A stretch of 64,000 nt of DNA from positions 1,550,001-1,614,000 of the forward strand of contig NZ_AP022561.1 of the NCBI RefSeq assembly GCF_010726245.1, read 5' to 3'. Shown here piece after piece: positions 45,942 to 53,885 of this stretch. Position numbers and translations under genes: made by a program. The notes under the pieces were generated by a model. It saw nothing but the letters and a program-made list of their open reading frames with translations, did not search any database and was not told the origin of the DNA. The first letter of the stretch is position 1, and each line of letters opens with the position of its first letter. Origin of the DNA: Mycolicibacterium aichiense (lineage in GTDB: Bacteria; Actinomycetota; Actinomycetes; Mycobacteriales; Mycobacteriaceae).

Positions 45942-46811
45942 ATGGGAGACAGTGACCAGCGCGGTGCTGCCGGCGCAGCGGCGTTGAAGCCACCGCGCCG
46001 GGGCGAGGAGTCCGCGGAGGTCATAATCACCGTCAAGACCTACCCGAACCCGAGCGAGACCTACGGCGAGACCGTCTGCGTGGCGGGCGTCCGGCTCGAT
46101 CGCGGCGGGCCCGAGTGGATCCGCCTCTACCCAGTGAAGTTCCGCAACGCCGACTTCGACAATCAGTTCAGGAAGTACGAGATCATCCGGGTGAATGGCA
46201 CGTACCACCAGGTCGGTGACAACCGACCGGAGTCGTTCCGACCCCGTCAGGACGATATGGTCCACGTCGAGCACCTCGAAACCAAGAAGAACTGGCTACT
46301 CCGACGCAACAAGCTTGGTTCGCTGATCGGCGAGACTTCGATGTGTGAGCTGATCGCGCAGAATCCGAAGGGCAACATGGGAAATCCGTCGCCGTCGCTG
46401 GGACTGATCAAGCCCGTCGACATCGAGACCTCAGTGGTCGACGGCGACCCCTGGAGTCCTGCGGAACAGGCGAAGGTCAACCACGCATCCGAGCCGGACC
46501 TCTTCGGATCGTCGATGGTTCCGCTGGAACCTGCCCCGTACGCGATCCGGTACAAGTACCGATGTGCTGCCGCGAAATGCCCTGGGCACAACCAGAAGAA
46601 CCTCGACTGGGAAGTCGGACAAGCAGGCCGTCGATGGAAGATCGACTACGGCGACACCGGCGCCCGCGAGGCGATGCTGAAGCGGTGGCGCGACGACATG
46701 ACGTCGCCGGACCACGACATCCACTTCTACGTCGGCAACCAGAACAAGTACCGACGCACCTTCTCCGTCCTCGGCACCTGGTACCCCAAGTTCGAGAACA
46801 CCCTTTTTTAG
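45942..46811 (+). CDS. Uncharacterised protein convergent with DUF488
   Basis: The product is 289 residues. The conserved-looking core is EVIITVKTYPNPSETYGETV, GPEWIRLYPVKFRN, and FRKYEIIRVNGTY. A possible metal site is CAAAKCPGH (C-x4-C-x2-H). The C-terminus has WEVGQAG and HDIHFYVGNQNKYRRTFSVLG. No signal peptide. It ends tail-to-tail with the DUF488 gene (4-bp overlap). I know no defined function; the pairing with DUF488 suggests joint inheritance. Confidence 0.68.
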   Translation: MGDSDQRGAAGAAALKPPRRGEESAEVIITVKTYPNPSETYGETVCVAGVRLDRGGPEWIRLYPVKFRNADFDNQFRKYEIIRVNGTYHQVGDNRPESFRPRQDDMVHVEHLETKKNWLLRRNKLGSLIGETSMCELIAQNPKGNMGNPSPSLGLIKPVDIETSVVDGDPWSPAEQAKVNHASEPDLFGSSMVPLEPAPYAIRYKYRCAAAKCPGHNQKNLDWEVGQAGRRWKIDYGDTGAREAMLKRWRDDMTSPDHDIHFYVGNQNKYRRTFSVLGTWYPKFENTLF

Positions 46812-47269
46812 ACGTGCACCACGGCGGCGCCCGGCCGCTCCTTCATCAGCCGGCGCACCACGATGTCGCGGTGGCACTCGGCGTGATCCAGCTCGAAGCA
46901 CAGGAGCGCCACCACACCGCCGTCCATTAGCTCGCACACGTGGGCCAGTGCATCGGTCGCGGCAGTGCTTTCGAGGACGTCGCGATACCGGGCGCGGGAC
47001 TGCGGCTCACCGGCACGGAACCCGGCGCGGTTGTCCTTCGGATTGCCCAAGGCGCGGTGGTGCACGTAACCGATACCAACCGCCGCGAGTGCCTCGGACA
47101 GCTTGACTTTCGACAGTCCGGGCTTGCGACTCAGCGGGGTAAGTCGCACATCGATAAGTACCCGCACATCCTGCTGCAAGAGCTGCGCGACGAGGTAGTC
47201 GACGGTCTTCCCCTCGTAGCCGATGCTGATCAGGGTCCCGGTAACGGCGGTTGTGTCAGAGGTGCCCAT
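46808..47269 (-). CDS. DUF488 family protein
   Basis: The product is 153 residues. Family hallmarks: ISIGYEGKTVDYLVAQLLQQ, VLIDVRLTPLSRKPGLSKVKL, YVHHRALGNPKDNR and LCFELDHAECHRDIV (Cys/Glu/His-Cys-His cluster near the C-terminus). DUF488 proteins are small and of unknown biochemical role, and are found in many accessory regions. It follows the GHKL-ATPase gene on the same strand after 73 bases and may belong to that operon. Confidence 0.88.
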   Translation of the reverse strand: MGTSDTTAVTGTLISIGYEGKTVDYLVAQLLQQDVRVLIDVRLTPLSRKPGLSKVKLSEALAAVGIGYVHHRALGNPKDNRAGFRAGEPQSRARYRDVLESTAATDALAHVCELMDGGVVALLCFELDHAECHRDIVVRRLMKERPGAAVVHV

Positions 47270-47342
47270 CGTCCTAATGGTGCATCACCGCCTTCGGTGG
47301 TGGGCGGTAACCCCGCTAGTGCGCGACGGAACTGTGACAGAG

Positions 47343-49314
47343 CTAAGTGCCCAAAGCGCCTTCTGACAGGAGACCTTCGGGGATGACGTCGCCGTGGTTG
47401 CGTCGGAGGTAGTCGCGTGCGTCGTCGAGTGAAGGGTCATGTTGCAAGCTCTTCTGGAAGTAGTCGAGCCTGTGCTTGGCCTCGTCGATGATCTGGCCCC
47501 AGTCTCGAACCCAAACCCTGACTCGGGCGCCTGGGGCTTCGGGCAGGTCTGGTTCGAAAACCAGGCCCTGCTCGCGGCCGTGCTGATTGGCCTTCCTGTC
47601 GCACGTCATCGTCAATCTCGCTGGTGACGAGCCAGAAATCCCACTGCGTCGTGCTGCTGGCGAATCGCGGGTCCTTTGCGACCGCCTTCGCGTACGACTT
47701 GATCTGGTTCAGTTCGGTCAGACTCGCCACCACCTTGGGAGCCTTCAGCTCCACCACGAGGTGCCTGTTGCGGTCATGCTCGGTGGCCGCGGCCGATAAC
47801 AGGAGATCGAGGCGACCTACCGTGCCATCGAGGCGTTTGACCGGGGTCTTGTCGGCGCGGTCTTCCCCGAGGAGTTCGAGGTGTCGGTCCAGCGCCGCAC
47901 TGAGGCCCCGTTCGCTGACCATGAAGTTGTACTGCTCGCCGAACACCCACAGCTCGCGCTCCAAGATGCGGTGCAAGTGCTCGCGCTCTCCAACCATTTT
48001 GTGGGCCTCGGGATCGAACACAATTAGGTCGAGGGCGCGCAGAAACTCCAAGCGGTTGGTGACGTCCGTCGAGGCCTGAATGACTCGCGAGAGTCCGGTG
48101 TTTCGCAAGAGCCGGTCCAGCTGCTCGCGCTCTTCCGCGGGTAGGCCGACGTACTCGTCGAGCAGGGCACCGACGTCTCCCGGGCGCTGCTGGATCGAGT
48201 CCTTGAGCAACCCCAACGTCAGGCGCTTCTTGCTCTTTTCCTTGGGAATGTGCCGCCGGATCGACGTGGCGACTACATCGAACGTGGCTCGCTCGACCTT
48301 CTCCTCCTCCGAGGCAGGCTCGCCTTCATAGGGGTAGACGTTGCCGGACTTCCACTCCTCTACAAGCTCGCGGCGCCGCTCGGCGCGTCGAGCATCGAGG
48401 TAGTCGTCAAGCACCTGGTCCAGTTCGTTTAGAAGCCCGCCCAGAACGGTTGGCGTCGTCTCCATCCGGGCGAGGAGCCACTGGTCGTGGTGCTCGGGCA
48501 TCGCGTCCCAGAGCAGGTAGGCCGAGTAGGTGAAGTCGGGCCCCGGCGCGGTGTCAAGCGTGTCGATGACGACAGCGTCGCCATCGCAGAGATGGATGGT
48601 CCGTTCCTTGGCTTTGGTCCACTCGATGACGCGCAACTTCGCGTGGTGGAGGGTGCCGTCGTGTTCCCATTCGACCGGAAGCACGGTGTCGCGAGCGATG
48701 TTGTCTGCGGGCTGGATGCGCTGACCGTCGTAGGTGACCGCGACCCCGGTATGGGTGATGAGGTAGGGCGCGAGGGTCGTACCAATCCGCTCACTGGCGG
48801 TGTCGCGGTCGAGCGGATCCAGCGACTCTTTGCCCTCGGCGATGAACCGCGTCCCCGTCTCGGCTCCAGTCTCGATCGCGTCCGAGACCTCAACATCTGT
48901 GCGGCTGGTTGCTCGGGCTCGGATCCGGGTCTGCACCCGCTTCCCGTCGATGCGATCGCCGACGGTCTCCCAGGTGACCTGCGTCCCCAGCGCGAAGGCG
49001 CGGAGCCGGCCTTGGCCGAAGCGTCCGTGCAAAGGTCGCCGCTCGCCCTTGCTGCGCAGAGCAGTCCTCTTCCATGAGTTGCCGACCCATTTGAACTCAG
49101 TGGCGATGTCTTCCGGCGCCATGCCGTGGCCGTCGTCGGTGACCTCGGCTCCCACCACGACGTCGGTCTCGTTCCGATGCAGCACTACATCGACGTGGTG
49201 GGCGTCGGCGTCGAGGCTGTTCCAGACGAGTTCGATCACGGCCCTGACCGGATCGTTCTCGTGGGCGAGCTTCTGGACGTGATCGTCGCCAGCTTCGAGC
49301 CGATACGTCTGCAC
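47343..49314 (-). CDS. GHKL (Hsp90-like) ATPase fused to a PD-(D/E)XK-like nuclease domain, frameshifted near the end
   Basis: The N-terminal domain has the GHKL ATP-site motifs: AVIELVWNSLDADAHHVDV (N-box), VTDDGHGMAPEDI (G1) and GRFGQGRLRAFALG (G2-like). A middle region (~200-480) is helical. Near residues 510-545, GRLDLLLSAAATE and HLVVELKAPKVV form a D...ExK nuclease-like pattern. After EIDDDVR (about 47,598) one extra base diverts the frame; removing it continues as RKANQHGREQGLVFEPDLP and ends at TAG 47343 with 657 codons in total. Read as is, the product ends at 47437 with an aberrant tail. Probably DNA-sensing or defence-related (inference). Confidence 0.78.
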
Positions 49315-49349
49315 GCGCGTATCTTGCCAGGCGGTACAGACACGCGGGG

Positions 49350-49994
49350 CTAAGACAACAGCGGGAGCGCCGCGTCGATGATCGCCTTGCCCGCTTCGGT
49401 TCCGGCGGCGGTCGCGATGGAGGTCATTGCGACGGTGGCCAATGTCTTCAGCCGGCCCGGCTGCGGTTGCTCAGACTTCGACTCGGCGCGGATCTCAGAA
49501 GCCAACTGCTCAGCGTCCGCCCGCGCAAGATCGTCGGTCACGGCGGGCAACGCATGCTCGATCGCCTCTACGAGGGCCTGCGCCTGCTCGATCTTCTGCT
49601 GAACGTTCACGGTCTGCGTCGCGCCAGGGCTGTGGAACGCAACGGCGACGCCGCTGCTTCCCTCGATATGCAGGTAGGGGCTGTTCACGTCGGCGACGCC
49701 CGGGAGGTCACGCACCGACTTGCCGGACGCGGCATACCTCTCACCGTACGGAGTCAGGTGCGGCCCGAGGATGGTGCCCCCGTAGGTGGTGCGGCCATCT
49801 GCGTAGCCCTCGTCCACGAGCCACTTGACCGCGGCGGTGAGCTCGTCGCGGGTGACCTCGGTGTCAGACCACAACGTCGCCGCCATGAAGGACTCGGGCA
49901 GTGCCTGCGAGATGGTTGTCCCATTGACCCGCAGGTCGTAGAGCCACGCAAGCACGCCGTCTCGCAGACGCCACAGACGCTCCGCCTTGTTCAT
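49350..49994 (-). CDS. Winged-helix-like protein with hydrophobic C-terminus
   Basis: The product is 214 residues from an ATG with GGAGG (50003-50007) eight bases upstream. The N-terminal ~100 residues (RLWRLRDGVLAWLYDLRVNG, DELTAAVKWLVDEGYADGRT) look like a winged helix. The middle has YLHIEGSSGVAVAFHSPGAT and a helical KIEQAQALVEAIEHAL. The C-terminal 35 residues (LKTLATVAMTSIATAAGTEAGKAIIDAALPLL) are hydrophobic enough for membrane association. It lies 35 bases before the GHKL-ATPase gene and is probably its partner. Function unknown. Confidence 0.68.
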   Translation of the reverse strand: MNKAERLWRLRDGVLAWLYDLRVNGTTISQALPESFMAATLWSDTEVTRDELTAAVKWLVDEGYADGRTTYGGTILGPHLTPYGERYAASGKSVRDLPGVADVNSPYLHIEGSSGVAVAFHSPGATQTVNVQQKIEQAQALVEAIEHALPAVTDDLARADAEQLASEIRAESKSEQPQPGRLKTLATVAMTSIATAAGTEAGKAIIDAALPLLS

Positions 49995-50065
49995 CCGCTG
50001 TTCCTCCTCGGCTCGATCGCGTCAGCGTAGGCCGGGCGTCCGACACCGACGCCTACACCGAGGCG

Positions 50066-50615
50066 TCACTCCGCAAGCGCCCGGCCGAACGCAACCCTGA
50101 ACTTCTCCTGCTGCCCCGAGGACGGGAAGGGAACACGGATCTTGCTTACCGGCAGGCCTGCTCCAGCCAACGCGGGATACGCCACGTCGTACACGTCGGC
50201 CTTGATCAAGATGATGCGTTCGGGGTCCAGCTCGACAATCCGATCAAGCAGCGCCGGAACGTATGGCGACAAGTCGGAACCGTCGACCGGATCGGGCTCA
50301 GGTCGACCAGGAAGACCCCCGCTCCCGCAGCTGCGCTAACAGCGACGGTTTGTTGTCCCGGTTGAGATCGGCGGCTGGCAGGATCGCCCGCGCGACCGCC
50401 CGGAACAACCAGTCGTGCCGCGCCACGTCCGGGAAGTAGAAGTAGCGGTCATCGGCATCGGGCGGCGCTTGCGCCACCAGCAGGAGCCCGACCTGGTCAG
50501 GCTGGTACGGCCGAGCGGCCGCGGCGCGGCGGGCGCGGAACTTAGCGACGGAGGTGTCATCCCGCGGCGTGGCAGGTTGAGACCCTGCCGGAGTCGGCGG
50601 GTTGGTGTCGGACAC
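50066..50615 (-). pseudogene. Uracil-DNA-glycosylase-fold-like protein, two frameshifts
   Basis: Three frames together give one protein of 183 residues. Part one: PDQVGLLLVAQAPPDADDRY and LLAQLRERG. Part two: VFLVDLSP. Part three: DPVDGSDLSPYVPALLDRIV, ELDPERIILIKADVYDVAYP and VPFPSSGQQEKFRVAFGRAL. The aligned pattern (LLVAxAPP, GVFLVDLxPDPVDG, PFPxSGQQxxF) is that of a family with a uracil-glycosylase-like fold. The breaks correspond to one missing G in a GGGGG run near 50321 and one missing C in a CCCC run near 50308. Starts with GTG at 50615. Confidence 0.62.
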
Positions 50616-50617
50616 CG

Positions 50618-51187
50618 TCAGCGCCTGCGCCCCGTCGAAGGTGCCCCGCCGAGGACCTCGCGGCCGCCATACAACAGCTCCGGGTTCTGGACGAGCCCGC
50701 GGGCCTTGCCACGCGGTCCTTTTTGCTGCGCCGGTCGCAGGGCGTTTTTCTGGATCTGCAGTGCCCGCTCGTAGAGACGCTGGTACGAGGGACCCTTCTC
50801 GGCGAGGCGCGCCGTGTCGTTGACGATCGCCTGGAGTCGCCCGAGGCCCTCGGGTCCGAGCGGATGCTTGGCCGCCAACTCGGACAGTTCGCGGTGGATG
50901 TGACCGAGCCCTTCTCGACCATTGTTCGCAGAGTTCTTCGCGGCGGGTACCGAAACGCCGGCTTCACGGTTGCTAGTACGGACCGCGGACACGCGGCGCA
51001 GAAGGTCGAGGAGCCCGTCGGACCGGTCATTCAGGGACCGGCGCCGCAGTCGGGCCGCCAAGCTGTCGAGCATCCGGATCTCCCCCGCGGTGAGTGGACG
51101 ATCGGCAGGGATCAGCTCGACGCGGGCCACCACGGCGGCGATCTCTTCAAGCTTGGGCGTCGGGCGCCACGGCTTCTTGCTCTGCAT
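50618..51187 (-). CDS. Hypothetical helical protein
   Basis: The product is 189 residues, basic and predicted mostly helical (RMLDSLAARLRRRSLNDRSDGLLDLLRR, HIHRELSELAAKHPLGPEGLGRL, YQRLYERALQIQKNALRPAQQ). It ends two bases before the start of the glycosylase-like gene and heads a run of four minus-strand genes reaching the GHKL ATPase. The 200 bases between it and attachment copy 2 contain an inverted repeat GTTGAT-CGC-ATCAAC (51277-51291) that could be an integrase arm or promoter site. Function unknown. Confidence 0.62.
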   Translation of the reverse strand: MQSKKPWRPTPKLEEIAAVVARVELIPADRPLTAGEIRMLDSLAARLRRRSLNDRSDGLLDLLRRVSAVRTSNREAGVSVPAAKNSANNGREGLGHIHRELSELAAKHPLGPEGLGRLQAIVNDTARLAEKGPSYQRLYERALQIQKNALRPAQQKGPRGKARGLVQNPELLYGGREVLGGAPSTGRRR

Positions 51188-51388
51188 GGTGGGTCAGCGT
51201 AAGCGCAGGGGCAGAGGAACCTGTCGACTCGAACCGCGATTGCCCTCTTTCAGGTTCGCCGATCGCCGTTGAGTGCGTTGATCGCATCAACATCCCTAGA
51301 TGTATCCGCAGCTCGCGCCGCGTCGTTTGGCGTGCATCGACAGCCTGATTTGTGCTGTTAGGCCAGTTCAGTGTCATTTCCGCGCCGA

Positions 51389-51410
51389 GTTCAATTCCCG
51401 GCAGCTCCAC
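51389..51410 (+). repeat. Attachment-site core, copy 2 (junction of islands A and B)
   Basis: An exact 22-bp copy of the ssrA 3' end (GTTCAATTCC ... CAGCTCCAC). The 19 bases after it, starting AACAGAAGAAGG, are also found after copy 3 but not after copy 1, so copy 2 and copy 3 share 41 bp. Confidence 0.9.
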
Positions 51411-51423
51411 AACAGAAGAAGGC

Positions 51424-51456
51424 CAGGCCGCCCCGTCCGGGGCGGCCTGCCTTTTT
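51424..51456 (+). terminator. Terminator hairpin after attachment copy 2
   Basis: A 12-bp GC-rich stem (51424-51435 with 51438-51449, arms CAGGCCGCCCCG/CGGGGCGGCCTG) is followed by GCC and five Ts. It would have ended ssrA transcripts before island A arrived. Confidence 0.8.
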
Positions 51457-51813
51457 CAAAAGACCTTTTCAACATCTAGGTCGAGGATGCTTGCTGTTGG
51501 TGCGTTAGGGGATCCACAGTCAGTCTCCGTCCAACTTGTGCTCAAGCTCGGCGACTCCAACTGGGTCGAGGGTGTCCGTGCGAGCGCGGAGCGTAGGGAG
51601 ATCGACCCACAGATGGTCTGCCAGTTCGGCTGACTGCCTTGTCCATCGAAGTCCGTCGACCAGTGCGCGGATGGTGATGAGCGTCGCGCAGCGAGTTCAT
51701 CGACGATGCGTTCTTCCCCCGCGCGCCCAACTGGGGCACTCGGTATGGGTCCGCGCTCAGGGTGGATTAGCTCAACGCCACCAGGCTCGCCGTAGCCTGA
51801 CACTCTCTCCGGG

Positions 51814-51850
51814 AATCACCCCGCTGAACTCACGGCCAGGCGGGGTGATT
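51814..51850 (+). terminator. Hairpin with 11-bp stem upstream of the Doc module
   Basis: AATCACCCCGC (51814-51824) pairs perfectly with GCGGGGTGATT (51840-51850) around a 15-base loop, followed by TTCG. The weak T-run leaves open whether it is a terminator or a regulatory hairpin for the toxin-antitoxin pair 50 bases downstream. Confidence 0.5.
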
Positions 51851-51901
51851 TTCGTCGTTCACTGGTACCTGCATCCGTTACCTGCGCCTATGCTTGGAGA
51901 C

Positions 51902-52054
51902 ATGCCGTCCACCCGTGCCACTTCGACGCGCGCCGAAGGAACTGACGCACGCGAAGCTGAGCAGCGGGGACGTGACGCTAGCGACGAGGAATTTATCGGC
52001 GCATACGCTGCCGAGAGATCGCGTTGGACGGAGCTCGCCGAGCGGCTGAAGTGA
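51902..52054 (+). CDS. Small antitoxin-like protein upstream of Doc
   Basis: A 50-codon frame (an ATG at 51890 would add four residues) encodes a very charged peptide ending SDEEFIGAYAAERSRWTELA, then ERLK. It overlaps the toxin-gene start (GTGA at 52051-52054). Size, charge and overlap are those of Phd/FicA-like antitoxins. No homologous motif can be named with certainty. Confidence 0.6.
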   Translation: MPSTRATSTRAEGTDAREAEQRGRDASDEEFIGAYAAERSRWTELAERLK

Positions 52055-52983
52055 CTGCGCCGGGTCGCGAGTTTGTGTACCTCACTTCTGGTCAGATAGC
52101 TGAAATAAACGCTGATCAGGAAAACGGTGGCACTGTCCGCGACGGCGATGCCCTCGACCGCAGTGTGGATCGCCCCAAGACCGAGCTGGTGGATGGCGGG
52201 TTTCTCACCGTCTGGGAAAAAGCCGCGGCTTATGCCCACGGTCTAGCCAGAAACCACCCGTTCCTTGAGGCCAACAAGCGCACCGCCTGGTATGCGGCGG
52301 TGACGTTTCTGCGGCTCAACGGCATCGTCTTTCCCGAAGTGCCCACCATCGAAGCGGAGATATTTATTCGGGCGGTGGCGCAGGAGGTGTTCAAAACTGA
52401 CGAGGACCCGGACTTAACACTCGGTCGATCGGCCGAATGGTTCGAGGCGAAATGGCGCAACCAACGGGTGGGCCACTCGACTCACCCGGAGTTGGAGTAC
52501 GTGTACCTGGCCGGCGACGTGCGCGGTACCGAGGAGATTGACGCTTTCCAGGCAAAGGTTCTTGGACCAGGAACCCTGACCGCGATGGGTGCCGGCATGC
52601 ATCGCCTGGTGGTCAGGGCGGAGGAACCGGCCAAGGTGTTCCCCATTGCAAACACCAGGTTCTTCGTCGTCGGGCGATGGTGGCGCGCACCGCTTCACGG
52701 AACGATGACTGCGACGGTCCATCAGCCCGCCGGCGCGAAGCCCGTACGCCGCAACAAGGCGGAGATGAACCTGACAGCTATTCAGCCGATCACCATCGAG
52801 ACGATGCTGCCCGAATATGCGCCATACGGTCAGCTGCCGCTCCTATTTTGGATTGAGTTGCGGCCGGTGTTCTTGGATCTAGGTGCCGACCCCTACCAGG
52901 TGGTCGTCGACGTGAATGGTGAAGTGATCGCCCGAATTCCACTGCGAGTGCAGCTCTTTGGGACGGTTCCGGAACACCTGTAG
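52051..52983 (+). CDS. Doc/Fic-family toxin with extra C-terminal domain
   Basis: The product is 310 residues from a GTG. The N-terminal ~125 residues are Doc-like: VYLTSGQIAEINADQENGGT, then the active-site motif HPFLEANKRTAW (residues 69-80), the HxFxxANKR variant of Doc, followed by FLRLNG. Doc inactivates EF-Tu by phosphorylation and other Fic proteins AMPylate targets (known). Residues ~140-310 are a separate domain (ELEYVYLAGDVRGTEEIDAF, LTAMGAGMHRLVV, LLFWIELRPVFLDLG, YQVVVDVNGEVIARIPLRVQ) not found in Doc; the pattern is faintly like DUF6941. The fusion is unusual. Confidence 0.85.
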   Translation: MTAPGREFVYLTSGQIAEINADQENGGTVRDGDALDRSVDRPKTELVDGGFLTVWEKAAAYAHGLARNHPFLEANKRTAWYAAVTFLRLNGIVFPEVPTIEAEIFIRAVAQEVFKTDEDPDLTLGRSAEWFEAKWRNQRVGHSTHPELEYVYLAGDVRGTEEIDAFQAKVLGPGTLTAMGAGMHRLVVRAEEPAKVFPIANTRFFVVGRWWRAPLHGTMTATVHQPAGAKPVRRNKAEMNLTAIQPITIETMLPEYAPYGQLPLLFWIELRPVFLDLGADPYQVVVDVNGEVIARIPLRVQLFGTVPEHL

Positions 52984-52998
52984 TGGTACCGCTCTGCC

Positions 52999-53187
52999 TC
53001 ACCGGGCGTCAGTGAAGACATCACCCATCGTGGCTCCCGGTCGACGCTTGGCCACCAGACCTATTACGTGCCGGCGGGCGGCGTTCTCGTTGTGATGGGT
53101 CTTCTTCCATTTGTGGTCGTTGGTGCATTCCGTCCAGCTGAGACGCCACATGGGTCGCCCGTCGTTGAGCTCAGTTGTCAGCGTCAC
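52999..53187 (-). CDS. Small hypothetical protein
   Basis: A 62-residue frame: TTELNDGRPMWRLSWTECTN, then DHKWKKTHHNENAARRHVIG. It is basic and rich in Trp and His. It lies 17 bases after the next upstream gene on the same strand (53205-53885), so may be the last gene of that operon. No family is recognised. Confidence 0.5.
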   Translation of the reverse strand: MTLTTELNDGRPMWRLSWTECTNDHKWKKTHHNENAARRHVIGLVAKRRPGATMGDVFTDAR

Positions 53188-53204
53188 GCTGGTGACATAG
53201 GTGC

Positions 53205-53885
53205 TCAGAACGGTTGAACCCCTTCGATGCTCACCGTCATGCCGTGGCTTGTCGCGTCGTTGAGGAACGTCGTGCCGTCACTCGTCGGCGTGATCGTCCA
53301 TCCGAATGCCTTGTAGATCGTCCCGTAGCTCAGAGTCTTGAACGGCTGCTGGCCGATGTCCCCGATACCCCATTCGAAATCGCCTGTCGTGGTGACATTT
53401 ACGCCGTTCGCTGGCGCCCCATACATCATGGGCGTGTCGATCACGAACTTGACCAGACATCCGACGCGACCCGCAGTGATCTGGCAGACAGTTTTCTTCG
53501 ACTGAGTGCCCACCCAAACATCGCCGCCTCGGGTCGACAGCATGACAACGGCAGGCGTCGGTGGCGGCGGCAGGGCACTCGGAGGCGCTGGTATGGCAGC
53601 GGGGGCAGGGCCTGCGACGTTCGATACGGGAGGCGCCGGTGCATCGACGTTGGAGGTCTGCGCTCGATCATTCCGAAGGACCCACACCGCGGTACCGGCG
53701 GCAGCCACTAGCGCCAGGCTGGCTGCGACGGCGAGGGTAGTGATCAGGCGCGGGGTCAATCGCCGCTCGGGATCAGCCCACGAGCCGGTTTCCGGGTAGT
53801 CCCCCGCCGACGACCATGCCTGAGCTGCTTCCGTATGCATCGCCGCGAGGCCGGCTAGCTCGGTCGGGTCGCTGGGTTCGGTCAT
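53205..53885 (-). CDS. Single-pass membrane protein with secreted C-terminal domain
   Basis: The product is 226 residues from the ATG at 53885, overlapping the upstream stop (ATGA). A short cytoplasmic part (EPSDPTELAGLAAMHTEAAQ) is followed by one membrane helix (LITTLAVAASLALVAAAGTAVWVLR) and a Pro-Ala-rich linker. The ~120-residue extracytoplasmic domain has two cysteines (KTVCQITAGRVGCLV) and EWGIGDIGQQPFKTLSYGTI. The layout is common among mycobacterial envelope proteins of unknown role. Confidence 0.75.
   Translation of the reverse strand: MTEPSDPTELAGLAAMHTEAAQAWSSAGDYPETGSWADPERRLTPRLITTLAVAASLALVAAAGTAVWVLRNDRAQTSNVDAPAPPVSNVAGPAPAAIPAPPSALPPPPTPAVVMLSTRGGDVWVGTQSKKTVCQITAGRVGCLVKFVIDTPMMYGAPANGVNVTTTGDFEWGIGDIGQQPFKTLSYGTIYKAFGWTITPTSDGTTFLNDATSHGMTVSIEGVQPF

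Larger units (their letters stand above)
30210..51410. mobile_element. Genomic island A, integrated at ssrA (satellite-like element)
   Basis: This 21.2-kb segment lies between attachment copies 1 and 2. It has an integrase next to the att site, an excisionase-like gene and a phage-type primase-polymerase gene in that order, as in mycobacterial phiRv1/phiRv2-like elements. No capsid, portal, terminase, tail, lysis, relaxase or type IV secretion gene was recognised. Cargo includes a Ser/Thr kinase group, a resolvase, a PD-(D/E)XK nuclease-like gene and a possible defence group. Several genes are broken, so the element is probably not autonomous. Confidence 0.88.

Noticed and set aside
30210..51410. 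Complete prophage
   Set aside because: No capsid, portal, terminase, tail or lysis genes were found; only integrase, excisionase-like and replication genes remain.
51456..51803. Minus-strand frame of 115 codons at the left of island B
   Set aside because: Ser/Pro-rich composition without domain; starts have no ribosome-binding site.
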